From assembly GCF_900111485.1 (NCBI RefSeq), contig NZ_FOIC01000001.1, positions 248,001 through 312,000 of the forward strand: a DNA stretch of 64,000 bases. Reading direction: 5' to 3'. The position numbers and the translations under genes are program-made. The DNA comes from Natrinema hispanicum. GTDB taxonomy: Archaea > Halobacteriota > Halobacteria > Halobacteriales > Natrialbaceae. Below are positions 37,134 to 46,461 of the stretch, one piece after another (positions within the stretch are counted from its first letter, which is position 1; each line of letters opens with the position of its first letter). The notes below the pieces were generated by a model. That model ran no database searches. It had not been told where the DNA came from and was given only the letters and a program-made list of their open reading frames with translations.

Positions 37134-37676
37134 TTATTCGCGCCGGGTATACTCCACGAACGCGAACCCGTCACGCTCGTCCCGCGACACTTCTCGAAAC
37201 GAGTTTCGATCCCAGTCCGGGAAATACGTATCGCCGTCCGGGTCGTCGTGAACCTCGGTGACGATCAGCCGATCGACCGCTGGCAGAAACTGCTCGTACA
37301 CCGTCGCGCCGCCGGCGACGAAGATCCGGTCGGCGTCGTCGTGGCGCTCCTGTGCAGCGGCTTCAGCCGTTTCGAGCGCATCCGCAAGGTCGTGTGCGAC
37401 GACGGCGTTTGCAGGTGTCTCGAGGTCCCGACTCGTCAACACGACCGTCGTCCGGCCAGGGAGCGGTTCGCCGAGCGTCTCGAGAATCCCCTCGTACGTG
37501 ACCCGGCCCATGATGACCGGGTGGTCCATCGTCGTCTCCTTGAAATGCGTGAGGTCGGCGGGGATATGCCAGGGCATGTCGCCGTCCTTGCCGATCACGC
37601 CATTGTCGGCGACGGCGACGATCGCGACGAGCTCGCGGTCGGTCTCCAGTGGGGATCCGTTTCGATCGCCGCTCAT
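37134..37676 (-). CDS. folA: Dihydrofolate reductase
   Basis: Reduces dihydrofolate to tetrahydrofolate with NADPH, recycling the folate used by thymidylate synthase. It has 180 residues. The signature GKDGDMPWHIPADLTHFKETT, the VIMGRVTYEGI block and IFVAGGATVYEQFL all match DHFR. The start overlaps the end of thyA by 4 bases, so the pair is translationally coupled. A thyA-folA pair is known in other haloarchaea (hts and hdrB in Haloferax). Confidence 0.93.
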   Translation of the reverse strand: MSGDRNGSPLETDRELVAIVAVADNGVIGKDGDMPWHIPADLTHFKETTMDHPVIMGRVTYEGILETLGEPLPGRTTVVLTSRDLETPANAVVAHDLADALETAEAAAQERHDDADRIFVAGGATVYEQFLPAVDRLIVTEVHDDPDGDTYFPDWDRNSFREVSRDERDGFAFVEYTRRE

Positions 37677-38689
37677 TCGGCCACCGAAAAGTCGATCCCG
37701 TCGTGTGACTCGTAGTCCCGAAGCTCGACATCGTCGTACGAGAGATCGTCGATCGAGACGTCCGCCACCTCGAGCGTCGGGCGCTCGAGTGGCTCCCGCG
37801 AGAGCTGCTCGAGCAGGCCGGGGACGTGGTCAAGGCGTTCGTCACCCTCTGCCTCGGGTGGGGCTTCCGATTCGAGCCATGCTTTGATCTCGCGGTACTC
37901 CTCGCGGTCGTCGACTGCCGCAAGCTTCGATTGCAGCGTCTCGAGGTTGTCGGCGTACCACTCCCCGCGCGCGCCGCGCCCGCAGTAGACGTGGGCGTCG
38001 ACGACGGTGTGGGCGAACGTGCCGGGTTCGAAGTCGGTCTGCTGGGCGATCACTTTCGTCAGCAACGAATAGGCCGCGATATTGAACGGGATCCCGAGTG
38101 CGGTATCGCCCGACCGCTGGGTGAGATGGCAGTTCAGCTGATCTCCCTGCACGTTGAAGACAAACGAGTAGTGACAGGGCGGTAGCGTCGAGACGGCTGC
38201 GTTCGCCGGATGCCAGGCGTTGACCACGAGCCGCCGCGAGTTCGGCGACTCGGCAAGCGTATCGATCACGTACTGGAGCTGGTCGAAGGTCCGTCGGCCG
38301 TCAGTTTCCTCGGTGACCCACCGGTGGGCCGAATCGGGCCAGGACTCACCCTCGAGTTGGGCGTCATCCTCGGGAATCGGATACCGCCGCCAGAAGCGAC
38401 CGTAGGCCGTATCCAGTCGCCCCTCATCGTCAGCCCACGCGTCCCAGATCTTGGTCTCCTCGCGGAGATTCCGGATGTGTTCCTCGCCGGAGAGATACCA
38501 GCAGACCTCGTGGAGCATCGAATTCCAGCGATAGCCGTCCATCTCTTTGGTCGTCAACAGCGGATACCCGTCCTGTAAGTCGACCTCGTAGTGCTCGCTA
38601 AACGACGAAATCGTGTCGACGCCGGTCCGATTGGGTTTGTAGGTCCCCGTCGAGAGAACCGTGTCGACGAGCTCGAGGTACTGTCGCAT
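37673..38689 (-). CDS. thyA: Thymidylate synthase (ThyA type)
   Basis: Makes dTMP from dUMP with methylenetetrahydrofolate, producing dihydrofolate. It has 338 residues. Catalytic Cys172 lies in STLPPCHYSFVF; the phosphate-binding Arg is in NRTGVDT (21-24) and the QRSGDTALGIPFN block binds substrate. Length is longer than bacterial ThyA, with acidic haloarchaeal inserts. It is the first gene of the thyA-folA operon. It is not the flavin-dependent ThyX. Confidence 0.95.
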   Translation of the reverse strand: MRQYLELVDTVLSTGTYKPNRTGVDTISSFSEHYEVDLQDGYPLLTTKEMDGYRWNSMLHEVCWYLSGEEHIRNLREETKIWDAWADDEGRLDTAYGRFWRRYPIPEDDAQLEGESWPDSAHRWVTEETDGRRTFDQLQYVIDTLAESPNSRRLVVNAWHPANAAVSTLPPCHYSFVFNVQGDQLNCHLTQRSGDTALGIPFNIAAYSLLTKVIAQQTDFEPGTFAHTVVDAHVYCGRGARGEWYADNLETLQSKLAAVDDREEYREIKAWLESEAPPEAEGDERLDHVPGLLEQLSREPLERPTLEVADVSIDDLSYDDVELRDYESHDGIDFSVAE

Positions 38690-38807
38690 TAGAAGTCACG
38701 TTCAGACTGTGTCGACAAGACCGTGTCGATAAAAACGCTCTGTGCTGGGCGGCTTGGTCGCGTTGTGTAGCGGTTGTTACGCCGGCTCCGGCTTTTAGTA
38801 TGATCGC

Positions 38808-39410
38808 GTGTCACTAAGAGTGGTGACGCTCGAGGACCTCGTCCACGGACAGCGAGCGAACGCCATTATCGGCTGGTCACTGACCGGCATCGTGGCTCTG
38901 AGTGCCATCGGGAGCGTGCTCACGGCTGCCATCCTCTGGCGCGGGCTCGCGTTACTGGTGGTCGTCGTGGCGTCGCTGCCGGCGCTGGCGACCCGCGACT
39001 GGACGGCGATGCTTCCCTGGCCCGTGCTATCGGTCGCTGCCATCGCCGTGGTCGCCAGGACGGCCGGGCTGGGTCTCGAGGCTGCGGGGTATCTCATCGT
39101 CGCGGCGCTGGCGCTTGTGGTCGTCGTCGAACTCGAGGTTTTCACGTCGGTCGAGTTGAGCCGTCGCTTCGCCGTCGCCTTCGCGGTCATGACGACGATG
39201 GCGCTGCAGGCGCTCTGGACCGTCGCCCAGTTCTTCTCGGATCGGTGGTTCGGAACTGCGTTTCTGCGATCGCAGACCGAACTCCAGCAGGACATCGTCA
39301 TCGTCACGCTCGTCGGCTTCGTCTTGGGCGGACTCTTCGAGTGGTACGTCGTGCAGTTCGAGCCCCCCGGGTCCGCCGGTCGATCGACCAACAGCACGGG
39401 ACCAACATGA
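38808..39410 (+). CDS. Multi-pass membrane protein of unknown function
   Basis: A 200-residue protein with five or six predicted membrane segments between residues 18 and 180. The GTG at 38808 is followed by an in-frame GTG a few codons later, so the exact start is uncertain. TTTTAGTATG just upstream may be its TATA box. The stop overlaps the start of the next membrane protein by 4 bases (ATGA). No family was recognised. Confidence 0.65.
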   Translation: MSLRVVTLEDLVHGQRANAIIGWSLTGIVALSAIGSVLTAAILWRGLALLVVVVASLPALATRDWTAMLPWPVLSVAAIAVVARTAGLGLEAAGYLIVAALALVVVVELEVFTSVELSRRFAVAFAVMTTMALQALWTVAQFFSDRWFGTAFLRSQTELQQDIVIVTLVGFVLGGLFEWYVVQFEPPGSAGRSTNSTGPT

Positions 39411-40021
39411 CGCTCGACGATTCACTCGGCTTGTCCGACACCTGGGAGCGACACCTCGTGTGGATACTACAGCTCGCACTGGTCGGGCTAATCGGCTACG
39501 GGGCAGTAACGGGATCGGCTTCAGTTTCCGTGACGGCCAGCATCGCGCTCGGTATCACGCTCCTCCCGGCGGCGTTGCGCCGGGAGTACGAGTACTCGAT
39601 GGACGCTGGGCTTGTCCTCTGGATCACCGTTGCTGTGTTCCTCCACTCCATCGGCTCGATCGGCATCTACCAACAGTATCAGTGGTATGATGAGATAACT
39701 CACACCGTCTCGGCGACTGTCGTCGCCGGGTTCGGATACGCTTCGTTCCGGGCGCTCGAGGTTCACTCTGATGACGTGGCGGTTCCGTCGGCGTTTCGAT
39801 CGCTGTTCATCATCGTCTTCGTCCTTGCTGCCGGCGTCCTGTGGGAAGCGTTCGAGTACGCCCTTGGCGATCTGGTTCCCGTCTACGGAGTCGACGACAT
39901 CGCCACCGATTTCGTGTTCAACGCGATCGGTGGCCTGATCGTAGCGATCTGGGGAGCAGGCCATGTCAGCGGTCTCGTCGGATTCCTCCGGGATCGACTC
40001 CGATCCAATGCCGATCAGTAA
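39407..40021 (+). CDS. YjdF/DUF2238-like membrane protein
   Basis: A 204-residue membrane protein with six predicted helices. The segment YDEITHTVSATVVAG and the WEAFEYALGD motif resemble the conserved Asp-His and Glu-Glu motifs of YjdF/DUF2238 proteins. A role for those acidic and His residues in metal binding is only inferred. The start at ATG 39407 overlaps the previous stop by 4 bases; the two proteins are probably co-expressed. Confidence 0.6.
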   Translation: MTLDDSLGLSDTWERHLVWILQLALVGLIGYGAVTGSASVSVTASIALGITLLPAALRREYEYSMDAGLVLWITVAVFLHSIGSIGIYQQYQWYDEITHTVSATVVAGFGYASFRALEVHSDDVAVPSAFRSLFIIVFVLAAGVLWEAFEYALGDLVPVYGVDDIATDFVFNAIGGLIVAIWGAGHVSGLVGFLRDRLRSNADQ

Positions 40022-40147
40022 CCGATCGCCGCCGTCGGCGTCTCGAGACCGCCGAGACGCCAGTCGTTCAGAGATGGCTGCAAACTCCGGCCTGAAACCT
40101 ATCCACAGACGGGCTGAAGGAACGGCCTGAAAAGACGACTGATCACA

Positions 40148-40960
40148 ATGACTGACACACCACGCTTCGAGACGCGACGGAGATTCATCGGGACGGGTGC
40201 GGCGACCGTGGGCGCGCTTACGTTCGGAGTGACGGGGAGCACGACGGCCCAGGAATCCGGGGACGAAACAGCCGACGTTTCCTTCCGCGACGCGATCTCC
40301 ACCCGCGAGACGTACTTTTCCGGTGCGATCTTCAGGGTCGTCTCACCGCCGCTCGAGAACGCCCCTGTGGTACAAAACGCAGAGCCGGTACGGAATCACA
40401 GCGTGCGCGTCATCGAGTACTTCAACACGAACGAGGAGGGATACCTCTTCCTGCCACCGAACGCACAGATCGAGCGCGGACAGGTCTACGTCTTCGACGA
40501 CCGACTGGGATCGGGAGCGCCGGAACTTCCGGCCACGAACCTCATTCGAGTCGAGTACCGACCGGTCACGCAGGCGGAGCTGCCCTTCAAAATGGAGGAG
40601 GACGAGGACTTCGAGTACTTCGAGGGCGGGGGTGGCGAGGCGGCCGTCCGTCCAGACGACTTCTACTCGAGTGCGCTGTTCGAGATCACCTCCGGCGCGC
40701 AGGGCTGGGTTCCCCAAGACATCGAACAGAGCGGTCTGTTCACCGATTACAACACTGTCCACGCCAGGTACCTTGGCACGAACCAGCGCTTTCTCCTCTT
40801 TCCCCAGGAGGCTGCGGGGACGAACACGGGACAGCTCTACGTGATGCGCGACGAATCCGAAATCTTCGATCCGGCCGGTAAGCTCGTGGCTGCCGAGTTC
40901 AGCCCCGTCGACGAGGACAGTCTCACCTTCGACGACGAGTTCCTCCGCACTCGGACGTGA
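40148..40960 (+). CDS. Tat-secreted protein with internal duplication
   Basis: A 270-residue exported protein. Residues 9-35 (ETRRRFIGTGAATVGALTFGV, ending TTAQ) form a Tat signal. The mature part contains two copies of one domain. Copy 1 (about 55-150) has YFSGAIFRVVSPP, YLFLPPNAQIERGQVYVFDD and VEYRPVTQAELPF. Copy 2 (about 170-265) has FYSSALFEITSGA, FLLFPQEAAGTNTGQLYVMRD and AEFSPVDEDSLTF. Function is unknown. It stands alone between the YjdF-like protein and purD. Confidence 0.75.
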   Translation: MTDTPRFETRRRFIGTGAATVGALTFGVTGSTTAQESGDETADVSFRDAISTRETYFSGAIFRVVSPPLENAPVVQNAEPVRNHSVRVIEYFNTNEEGYLFLPPNAQIERGQVYVFDDRLGSGAPELPATNLIRVEYRPVTQAELPFKMEEDEDFEYFEGGGGEAAVRPDDFYSSALFEITSGAQGWVPQDIEQSGLFTDYNTVHARYLGTNQRFLLFPQEAAGTNTGQLYVMRDESEIFDPAGKLVAAEFSPVDEDSLTFDDEFLRTRT

Positions 40961-41087
40961 CCGACGACAGGTTATCTGTGCCGGCAGCGTTGAACGCGTC
41001 CATTTTCGGGCGAATACCCCATGAACGTGGATACTTCCGGCCGCCGAAAGAGCAACGCTTACAGGTTCGTGCGTTCCGCTATCGACC

Positions 41088-42380
41088 ATGCGAGAGAACG
41101 TTCTGTTGATCGGTGGTGGCGGCCGCGAACACGCCATCGCCCGCGCGCTCGAGGATAGCGAGGCCGACCTCTATGCCTGTGCCGGCAACAAAAACCCCGG
41201 CATTGCCCGCATCGCGGCGGGCTTCGAGACGCTCGAGACGACCGATCCCGACGCCGTCGTCGACTACGCTGCGGAGATCGACGCGACGCTGGCTGTCGTC
41301 GGCCCGGAATCGTATCTCGAGGCTGGCGTCGTGGACGCGCTCGAAGACGCGGGCGTCTACGCCTTCGGCCCGAAGGAAGCCGACGCCCGCATCGAGACGG
41401 ACAAAGCCTTCCAGCGCCGCTTTATGGCCGACAACGACATTCCCGGCTGTCCGGACTTCGAGACGTTCGACGACATGGACGCCGCCTGCGAGTTCATCGA
41501 CGAGTACGACGGCGACCTCGCGATCAAGCCCGCCGGCCTCACGGGCGGCAAGGGCGTCAAGGTTATCGGCGATCAGGTCACGCCCGAGGAGGGCAAAGAA
41601 TACATCCGCGAATCGGATTACGACCGGATCGTCCTCGAGGAACGGCTGATCGGCGAGGAAGTGACGATCCAGGCATTTGTCGCCAACGGCGCGTTCGAGA
41701 CCGCACCCGCAGTGCAGGACCACAAACGCGCCTACGAGGGCGATGAAGGGCCGAACACCGGCGGCATGGGGAGCTACTCCGACGCGACGAACGACCTCCC
41801 GTTCATGAGCGACGACGACTACGAGGAGGCCGTCTCGATCATCGAGGCGACCGTCGACGCTCTCGAGGACTACCGTGGCATCCTCTACGGCCAGTTCATG
41901 CTGACCGAGACCGGCCCCCGTGTCATCGAGTTCAACGCTCGCTTCGGCGACCCCGAGGCGATGAACACGCTGCCCGTCCTCGAGACGGACTTCCTCGACG
42001 TGCTCACCGCAGCACGGGACGGCGAGGCCCCGCCCGAACTCGAGTTTGCCGACCAGGCGACGGTCTGTAAGTACGCCGTGCCGGAGGGCTACCCGACCGA
42101 TCCCGAGGCCGGCGCGAAGGTGCAGGTCGACGAAGAGAGCGCGGGCGATGCCCTGCTCTATTATGCCAGCGTCGACGAGCGCGACGACGGCATCTACACG
42201 ACGACCTCCCGGTCGTTCGCCGTCGTCGGCGTCGCCGACTCGATCGACGAGGCCGAGGAAATCGCCGAAGACGCCCTCGCAGTTGCCGGCGACGAAGGGC
42301 TGCACATGCGCCACGACATCGGCAAAGCCGACCTCGTTCAGCGCCGGATCGACCACATGAACGAACTCCGCAGCGAGTAA
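41088..42380 (+). CDS. purD: Phosphoribosylamine-glycine ligase
   Basis: The second step of purine synthesis, an ATP-grasp enzyme of 430 residues. The N-terminal VLLIGGGGREHAIARAL and the ATP-grasp blocks KPAGLTGGKGVKV, NTGGMGSYSDA and IEFNARFGDPEA are intact. It ends 20 bases before the convergent aminotransferase. No other pur genes are in the window, but folate one-carbon genes are close. Confidence 0.95.
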   Translation: MRENVLLIGGGGREHAIARALEDSEADLYACAGNKNPGIARIAAGFETLETTDPDAVVDYAAEIDATLAVVGPESYLEAGVVDALEDAGVYAFGPKEADARIETDKAFQRRFMADNDIPGCPDFETFDDMDAACEFIDEYDGDLAIKPAGLTGGKGVKVIGDQVTPEEGKEYIRESDYDRIVLEERLIGEEVTIQAFVANGAFETAPAVQDHKRAYEGDEGPNTGGMGSYSDATNDLPFMSDDDYEEAVSIIEATVDALEDYRGILYGQFMLTETGPRVIEFNARFGDPEAMNTLPVLETDFLDVLTAARDGEAPPELEFADQATVCKYAVPEGYPTDPEAGAKVQVDEESAGDALLYYASVDERDDGIYTTTSRSFAVVGVADSIDEAEEIAEDALAVAGDEGLHMRHDIGKADLVQRRIDHMNELRSE

Positions 42381-42400
42381 CACCGCGCTCTCGGTCTATT

Positions 42401-43759
42401 TTAGCGGTCAGTGCCGTCTGCAACGCTGTCGATCGCCTCGAGCAACAGCCCCGCCCCGAGTTCGATCTCCCGTTCGGTCACGTCCAGTGGCGGCAGCAAT
42501 CGCAGCGTCTTGAAGCCACAGCCAAGCGTCAGCAGTCCGCGTGAGAACGCCGTCTCAAGGACCGTATCCCGGCGCGCTTTGGTATCGAACTCGACGGCGA
42601 GCATCAGGCCACGACCGCGAACGTCGATCACGCCTGGGGCGTCGCCATCGGTGACGGCGTCTGTGAGAATCGCTCGAAGCTGGCTCCCCCGTTCGCGGAC
42701 GTTCGCGAGCAGATCGTCTTCGTGGATGACGTCGATCGTGAGCACACCCTGCATAGCGGCGATGATGTCGCCGGCACCCCATGTCGAGGAGAGTCGGCTC
42801 TGCTCGGCGGGAAACACGTCGGACCGAGAAATCGTTGCGCCCACGCGGAGGCCCTTCCCACTCGTGATGACATCGGGCGTAAGCTCGAGGTGGTCGACGG
42901 CCCACAGTTCGCCGGTGCGGCCCAGGCCGGACTGGATCTCGTCGGCGATGACTCGAAGGCCGTAGCGTTCGCGAAGCGCCTCGAGATCGCGGGCGAACTG
43001 AGGGTGAGCGACGCGATACCCGCCTTCGCCCTGGATCGGCTCTATGATCACGTAGGCGACTTCGTCGGGGTCGATCACGCCGCGGTCTGGGTGGAGTGCG
43101 TCGGCGATAACGTTGCCACCGGGGCCGTCAGTTCGCCATCGAGTGTCGTATTCCTCGTCAGTGGTTGGATAGGGGGCGCTGACGACGCCCGGAATTTCGG
43201 GAAAGCCGGTTCGGTGGACGGATTTCGAGCGGTTGAGCGAGAGCGCGCCCAGCGTTCGGCCGTGGAACGCGCCGTCGAAGGTAAACGCCCGGTGACCGCC
43301 GGCAGCGTAGCAGATCTTGATTGCATTTTCGACAGCCTCGGCCCCGGAGTTCGAGAGGAAGACCCGATCCATGTTATAGTGGTCCGTCATCGCGACCAGT
43401 CGATCCATGAGCTGAGTTGGGCCGGGGAACTCTGGATCATCGGGCGGGCCACCGCCGCTCACGTAGAAGTCCTGCCCGGCGATCTTCAGCGGGTCGACGA
43501 GGTCGAACGTCTCGAGGCGCTCGCGGATGGTGGGGTTGTTGTAGCCAAGCGGCGAGGCGGCGACGTGGCTCGTAAAGTCGAGCAGGATGTTGCCGTCGAC
43601 GTCGGTACAGAACGGGCCGACTGCCTCACGGCTGACATCCCAGACGAACTCGTAGACGTACGTACTCGGGGCAGCAAATCGGTGGTGGTAGTTGACCCAC
43701 TGGCGGGCCCGCTCGCCGGGGAGGTCGTCTACCGCTGGTTCGACCGTTGCGCGGTCCAT
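42401..43759 (-). CDS. Class III PLP aminotransferase (4-aminobutyrate-like)
   Basis: A 452-residue PLP enzyme of the GabT/acetylornithine aminotransferase class. The PLP lysine is Lys302 (TSGKGLR) and Asp273 (VIADEIQSGLGRTG) interacts with the cofactor nitrogen. NSGAEAVENAIKI and FHGRTLGALSLN are family motifs. Archaeal relatives can be broad-specificity aminotransferases or amino-acid racemases, so the substrate is not assigned. No operon partner is evident. Confidence 0.85.
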   Translation of the reverse strand: MDRATVEPAVDDLPGERARQWVNYHHRFAAPSTYVYEFVWDVSREAVGPFCTDVDGNILLDFTSHVAASPLGYNNPTIRERLETFDLVDPLKIAGQDFYVSGGGPPDDPEFPGPTQLMDRLVAMTDHYNMDRVFLSNSGAEAVENAIKICYAAGGHRAFTFDGAFHGRTLGALSLNRSKSVHRTGFPEIPGVVSAPYPTTDEEYDTRWRTDGPGGNVIADALHPDRGVIDPDEVAYVIIEPIQGEGGYRVAHPQFARDLEALRERYGLRVIADEIQSGLGRTGELWAVDHLELTPDVITSGKGLRVGATISRSDVFPAEQSRLSSTWGAGDIIAAMQGVLTIDVIHEDDLLANVRERGSQLRAILTDAVTDGDAPGVIDVRGRGLMLAVEFDTKARRDTVLETAFSRGLLTLGCGFKTLRLLPPLDVTEREIELGAGLLLEAIDSVADGTDR

Positions 43760-43798
43760 ATGGTACCATTAGACACGGATAAATAAAGGTACTAATGC

Positions 43799-45097
43799 CT
43801 ACACAACGACGAGCACCGACGCGAGCGTGCCGCCGATCAGGAGGATTGCGCTGTAGGCTGTGACCCGGTTTCGGAAGTCGGTGTTCGTCGACGTCGATGC
43901 TAACAGAGCCTTGACGACGATGCTCGAGACGGTCGCAAGCAGGATGGCGACGGTGGCCTCCGGCCCGCCCAGTTGGCCGCCCCGGTAGAGGACGACCGCC
44001 GATGTGGTCGCGCCGGCACTCGAGACGAAGCCGCTGGCGACGGCCGTCGCGTAGAAGCCCAGCGTGCCGAACCACGTCTCGGCCAGCGAGCCGAAGACGA
44101 GCACGCCGAGGAAGACGACGCCGAACCCGAGCGCGTTTCGCAACGAGAACGGGCTCTCGAGTTCCATCGGGCCGGACTCGTCCCAGTCGGCAGTGAGCGC
44201 GGCGACGGCGAACGCGAGGACGATCACGGCTCCGAGCGGCACGATCGCCTCGACGAGGATTTCGGAGTCGCTACCAGCCGTAAAGCCGACCGCGATCGCG
44301 AGATTGCGTGTCGCCATCGCGGCGTTTGCAAGCAAGATCGCGGCGACGGCATAGGAGGCTGCTTCGGGCCGTTGCCTGACGTGATCGAGCATCGTCCCGA
44401 CGACGGCCGTCGAGGACGCCAGCCCGCCGAAAAAGCCCGTGATCGCGATCCCGCGACCGCCGTAGGTCGTGACGATCGCGTAGTTGGCGATGCCGATCCC
44501 CGCGACGGCAACGACCATCAGCCAGATGACCTGCGGCTCGAGGGGGATCGCCAGCCCGGCGAATTCGACGGTCGTTTCCGCGGGGAGGATCGGGTAGATG
44601 ACGAACGCGAGGATGGCGAACTCGATCGTCGAGCGCATCTCCTCGTGGGACAGTCCCCACGCGAACTCGTGGAGTTCGCGCTTCAAGACGAGCAACAGCG
44701 ACGAGAGCACGGCGACGGTGACCCCCTCGAGAATGAAGCCCACGGCGACCAGTGCCCCGACACCGTAGGCGACGAGCATCGAGACTGACGTCGTCAGTGA
44801 GAGTCCCGTTTCGTCCTCGCTCATGAGTCCCTGGACGGCGAGTAACACTCCCTGAACGATCACGAGCACGCCACCGAGTACCAACAGCCCCTCGCCGATG
44901 GCCGACTCGGTCTCGATGGCGAGGACGGTAAAGACGGCAGCGAGCAGACTAATCAGCGAGAACGTCCGAATGCCGGCGGACTTCTGAGACCACTCGCGTT
45001 CGAGCCCGAGGAACATCCCCAGCGCACCGGCCAGTGCGATCCGCACGACCGTCTCCTCGAACGGCGTCTCAGCGACCTGCAGCGCGACCTCGTTCAC
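43799..45097 (-). CDS. MgtC/SapB and DUF4010 membrane protein
   Basis: A 432-residue polytopic membrane protein. An N-terminal MgtC/SapB segment (ALAGALGMFLGLEREW) precedes DUF4010 with about ten predicted helices and the FFGGLASSTAVVGTML block. The start is set at GTG 45097 because CTTATATG (45121-45128, minus strand) lies at TATA distance from it; the TTG at 45130 would place that box inside the gene. Proposed roles for such proteins concern ion or magnesium homeostasis, not proven. Confidence 0.8.
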   Translation of the reverse strand: MNEVALQVAETPFEETVVRIALAGALGMFLGLEREWSQKSAGIRTFSLISLLAAVFTVLAIETESAIGEGLLVLGGVLVIVQGVLLAVQGLMSEDETGLSLTTSVSMLVAYGVGALVAVGFILEGVTVAVLSSLLLVLKRELHEFAWGLSHEEMRSTIEFAILAFVIYPILPAETTVEFAGLAIPLEPQVIWLMVVAVAGIGIANYAIVTTYGGRGIAITGFFGGLASSTAVVGTMLDHVRQRPEAASYAVAAILLANAAMATRNLAIAVGFTAGSDSEILVEAIVPLGAVIVLAFAVAALTADWDESGPMELESPFSLRNALGFGVVFLGVLVFGSLAETWFGTLGFYATAVASGFVSSAGATTSAVVLYRGGQLGGPEATVAILLATVSSIVVKALLASTSTNTDFRNRVTAYSAILLIGGTLASVLVVV

Positions 45098-45200
45098 CCC
45101 CGACCGTTCATCATGGTCGCATATAAGCAACCCGCCGATGGAAACGCGACCTGGCCTCGAGCGCCGCTATCGTAGGCACTCGACGAAACACGGACCCAGA

Positions 45201-45476
45201 CTATAGGTCGACGTACTGTTCTTCCCACTCGCGGCGGGCCTCGAGTTCGCGCCGGCCACGGCGAGTGAGCGTATAGAAGTTCGTTCGGCGGTCGCGTCGG
45301 CCCTTTTCGACGAGTCCCTTATCGACAAGGGTGTCGAGGTTGGGGTAGAGCCGACCGTGGTGAATCTCTTTCTCGTAGTACTGTTCGAGTTCGTCTTTGA
45401 TCGCCAGTCCGTGGGGCTCCTCCTCGCCAGCGATGACGTAGAGCAAGTCACGCTGGAATCCTGTCAGGTCGTACAT
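45201..45476 (-). CDS. PadR-family transcription regulator
   Basis: A 91-residue winged-helix protein. The segment FQRDLLYVIAGEEEPHGLAIKDEL and GRLYPNLDTLVDKGLVEKG match the PadR DNA-binding fold. The start at ATG 45476 fits the family N-terminus; a GTG six codons earlier is possible. It is close to the MgtC/DUF4010 gene but in a separate position, and its target is unknown. Confidence 0.85.
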   Translation of the reverse strand: MYDLTGFQRDLLYVIAGEEEPHGLAIKDELEQYYEKEIHHGRLYPNLDTLVDKGLVEKGRRDRRTNFYTLTRRGRRELEARREWEEQYVDL

Positions 45477-45925
45477 TGGGAAAGTACCAATCACACTTAC
45501 TGTCGAATTTTAATAAGGCTATCGGGTTGTTTCGATCGAAAGAGGGTTATTACCAGCGAGACGTGTCGTTTCGGCTGCGAGAGACCCATAATGCCGATGA
45601 CGAATCGGTCGGTGATGCTCCCATAATGTGCGGTTCATGTTTACAGTCCAGATAGTTTGTTTCGACACAATTATATGGGATGATCCATCACTAGAGACTT
45701 CGACTCGAGCGAGTACAGACAAGTCTCATCAGTTGACAGTATCACAGTGAAACAGGAAAGCAGATCGCGTGACGGAAAAATGTCACGCGATCGCTTGCCG
45801 CCCTGAATTGGTCCCCGCTGACGCTTCGGCCCTCCAAGCGAAGCGTCACGTAGAAAACTACGTTGTGTGTACTTAAATGTAACGGCAGTGCTGACAGCAG
45901 ACGCGGCCACTGATCCGGGCCTCGT
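45477..45925. other. Gene-free region with three consecutive perfect palindromes
   Basis: The region has no credible gene. The right part carries three hairpins: GATCGCGTGAC/GTCACGCGATC (45763-45773 and 45782-45792), TGACGCTTCG/CGAAGCGTCA (45819-45828 and 45839-45848) and ACGTAG/CTACGT (45848-45853 and 45858-45863). Lower GC and a TATA-rich left part precede them. Confidence 0.6.
45763..45863. mobile_element. Candidate palindrome-bearing IS200/IS605-type remnant
   Basis: Three perfect stem-loops of 11, 10 and 6 base pairs occur within about 100 bases. Haloarchaeal IS200/IS605/IS1341 elements carry subterminal hairpins instead of terminal inverted repeats, and palindrome-associated non-autonomous elements are known in haloarchaea. 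No transposase or TnpB frame is adjacent. Assignment is inference from structure only; a terminator or protein-binding array is an alternative. Confidence 0.3.
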
Positions 45926-46072
45926 CTAAATGTGTTCCTCCTCGAGTACCCAGCCGAGTGCTCGCTTGTAGTAGGTAAACATCTCTTCGACGCCGTCGTG
46001 GCGCATCTCGTCGCTCTCTAAGTGCTCTTTGAGGAACTCGTACTGTTCGCGGATTTCGGCTTCGTCTCGCAT
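45926..46072 (-). CDS. Small charged haloarchaeal protein (48 aa)
   Basis: A 48-residue frame starting ATG 46072: MRDEAEIREQYEFLKEHL, then DGVEEMFTYYKRALGWVLEEEHI. It is helical, very acidic and has haloarchaeal codon bias. Similar short proteins occur in other haloarchaea as far as I recall. Function is unknown. A longer frame beginning at 46111 adds a segment without matching bias. Confidence 0.5.
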   Translation of the reverse strand: MRDEAEIREQYEFLKEHLESDEMRHDGVEEMFTYYKRALGWVLEEEHI

Positions 46073-46461
46073 ACTCGTCACTATCAGGTGAGCACGGAAA
46101 AGCGCCGCCACACCATATCAATCGCCCTCGCTTCACGACGGGCGAACCCACATACCGTTTCATATGGAAACACCTGTCTTTCGGGACGAAACGATATGGA
46201 ACGACAGCGTGTGTCTCTGTCTACTGTAGCCGATCGTCGAACGGGCCCACTTGAATAGCACTCACAGACCACCTCCTTGGATTGGTTTGCTGGGACGTGT
46301 CGTTGCTGGCGTTAATTGGCTGTTGAGCGACGGTCTTCCCATTGCGTTCGGCCGCCCGGACACCGCCTTGGACCGTCTCTTTCGTCTCACGGGCGTAGTG
46401 ACAGTGACGTTCGCAAACTGGGTCCGGTGAGATTTTTTGTGCGCCGTCCGTAGCGAGACCC
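46073..46461. other. Gene-free region upstream of the zinc-ribbon gene
   Basis: About 390 bases. A minus-strand frame (46221-46463) has no similarity I know and would overlap the next start. TTTTTTG at about 46433-46439 lies 23-29 bases before the ATG at 46462 and is its TATA candidate. Nothing else was recognised. Confidence 0.4.

Noticed and set aside
41079-42383. 434-residue minus-strand frame opposite purD
   Set aside because: Antisense shadow of purD with no recognisable family.
45671-45910. 79-residue minus-strand frame over the palindromes
   Set aside because: Translation of the hairpin region; repeated hairpins, not protein selection, shape it.
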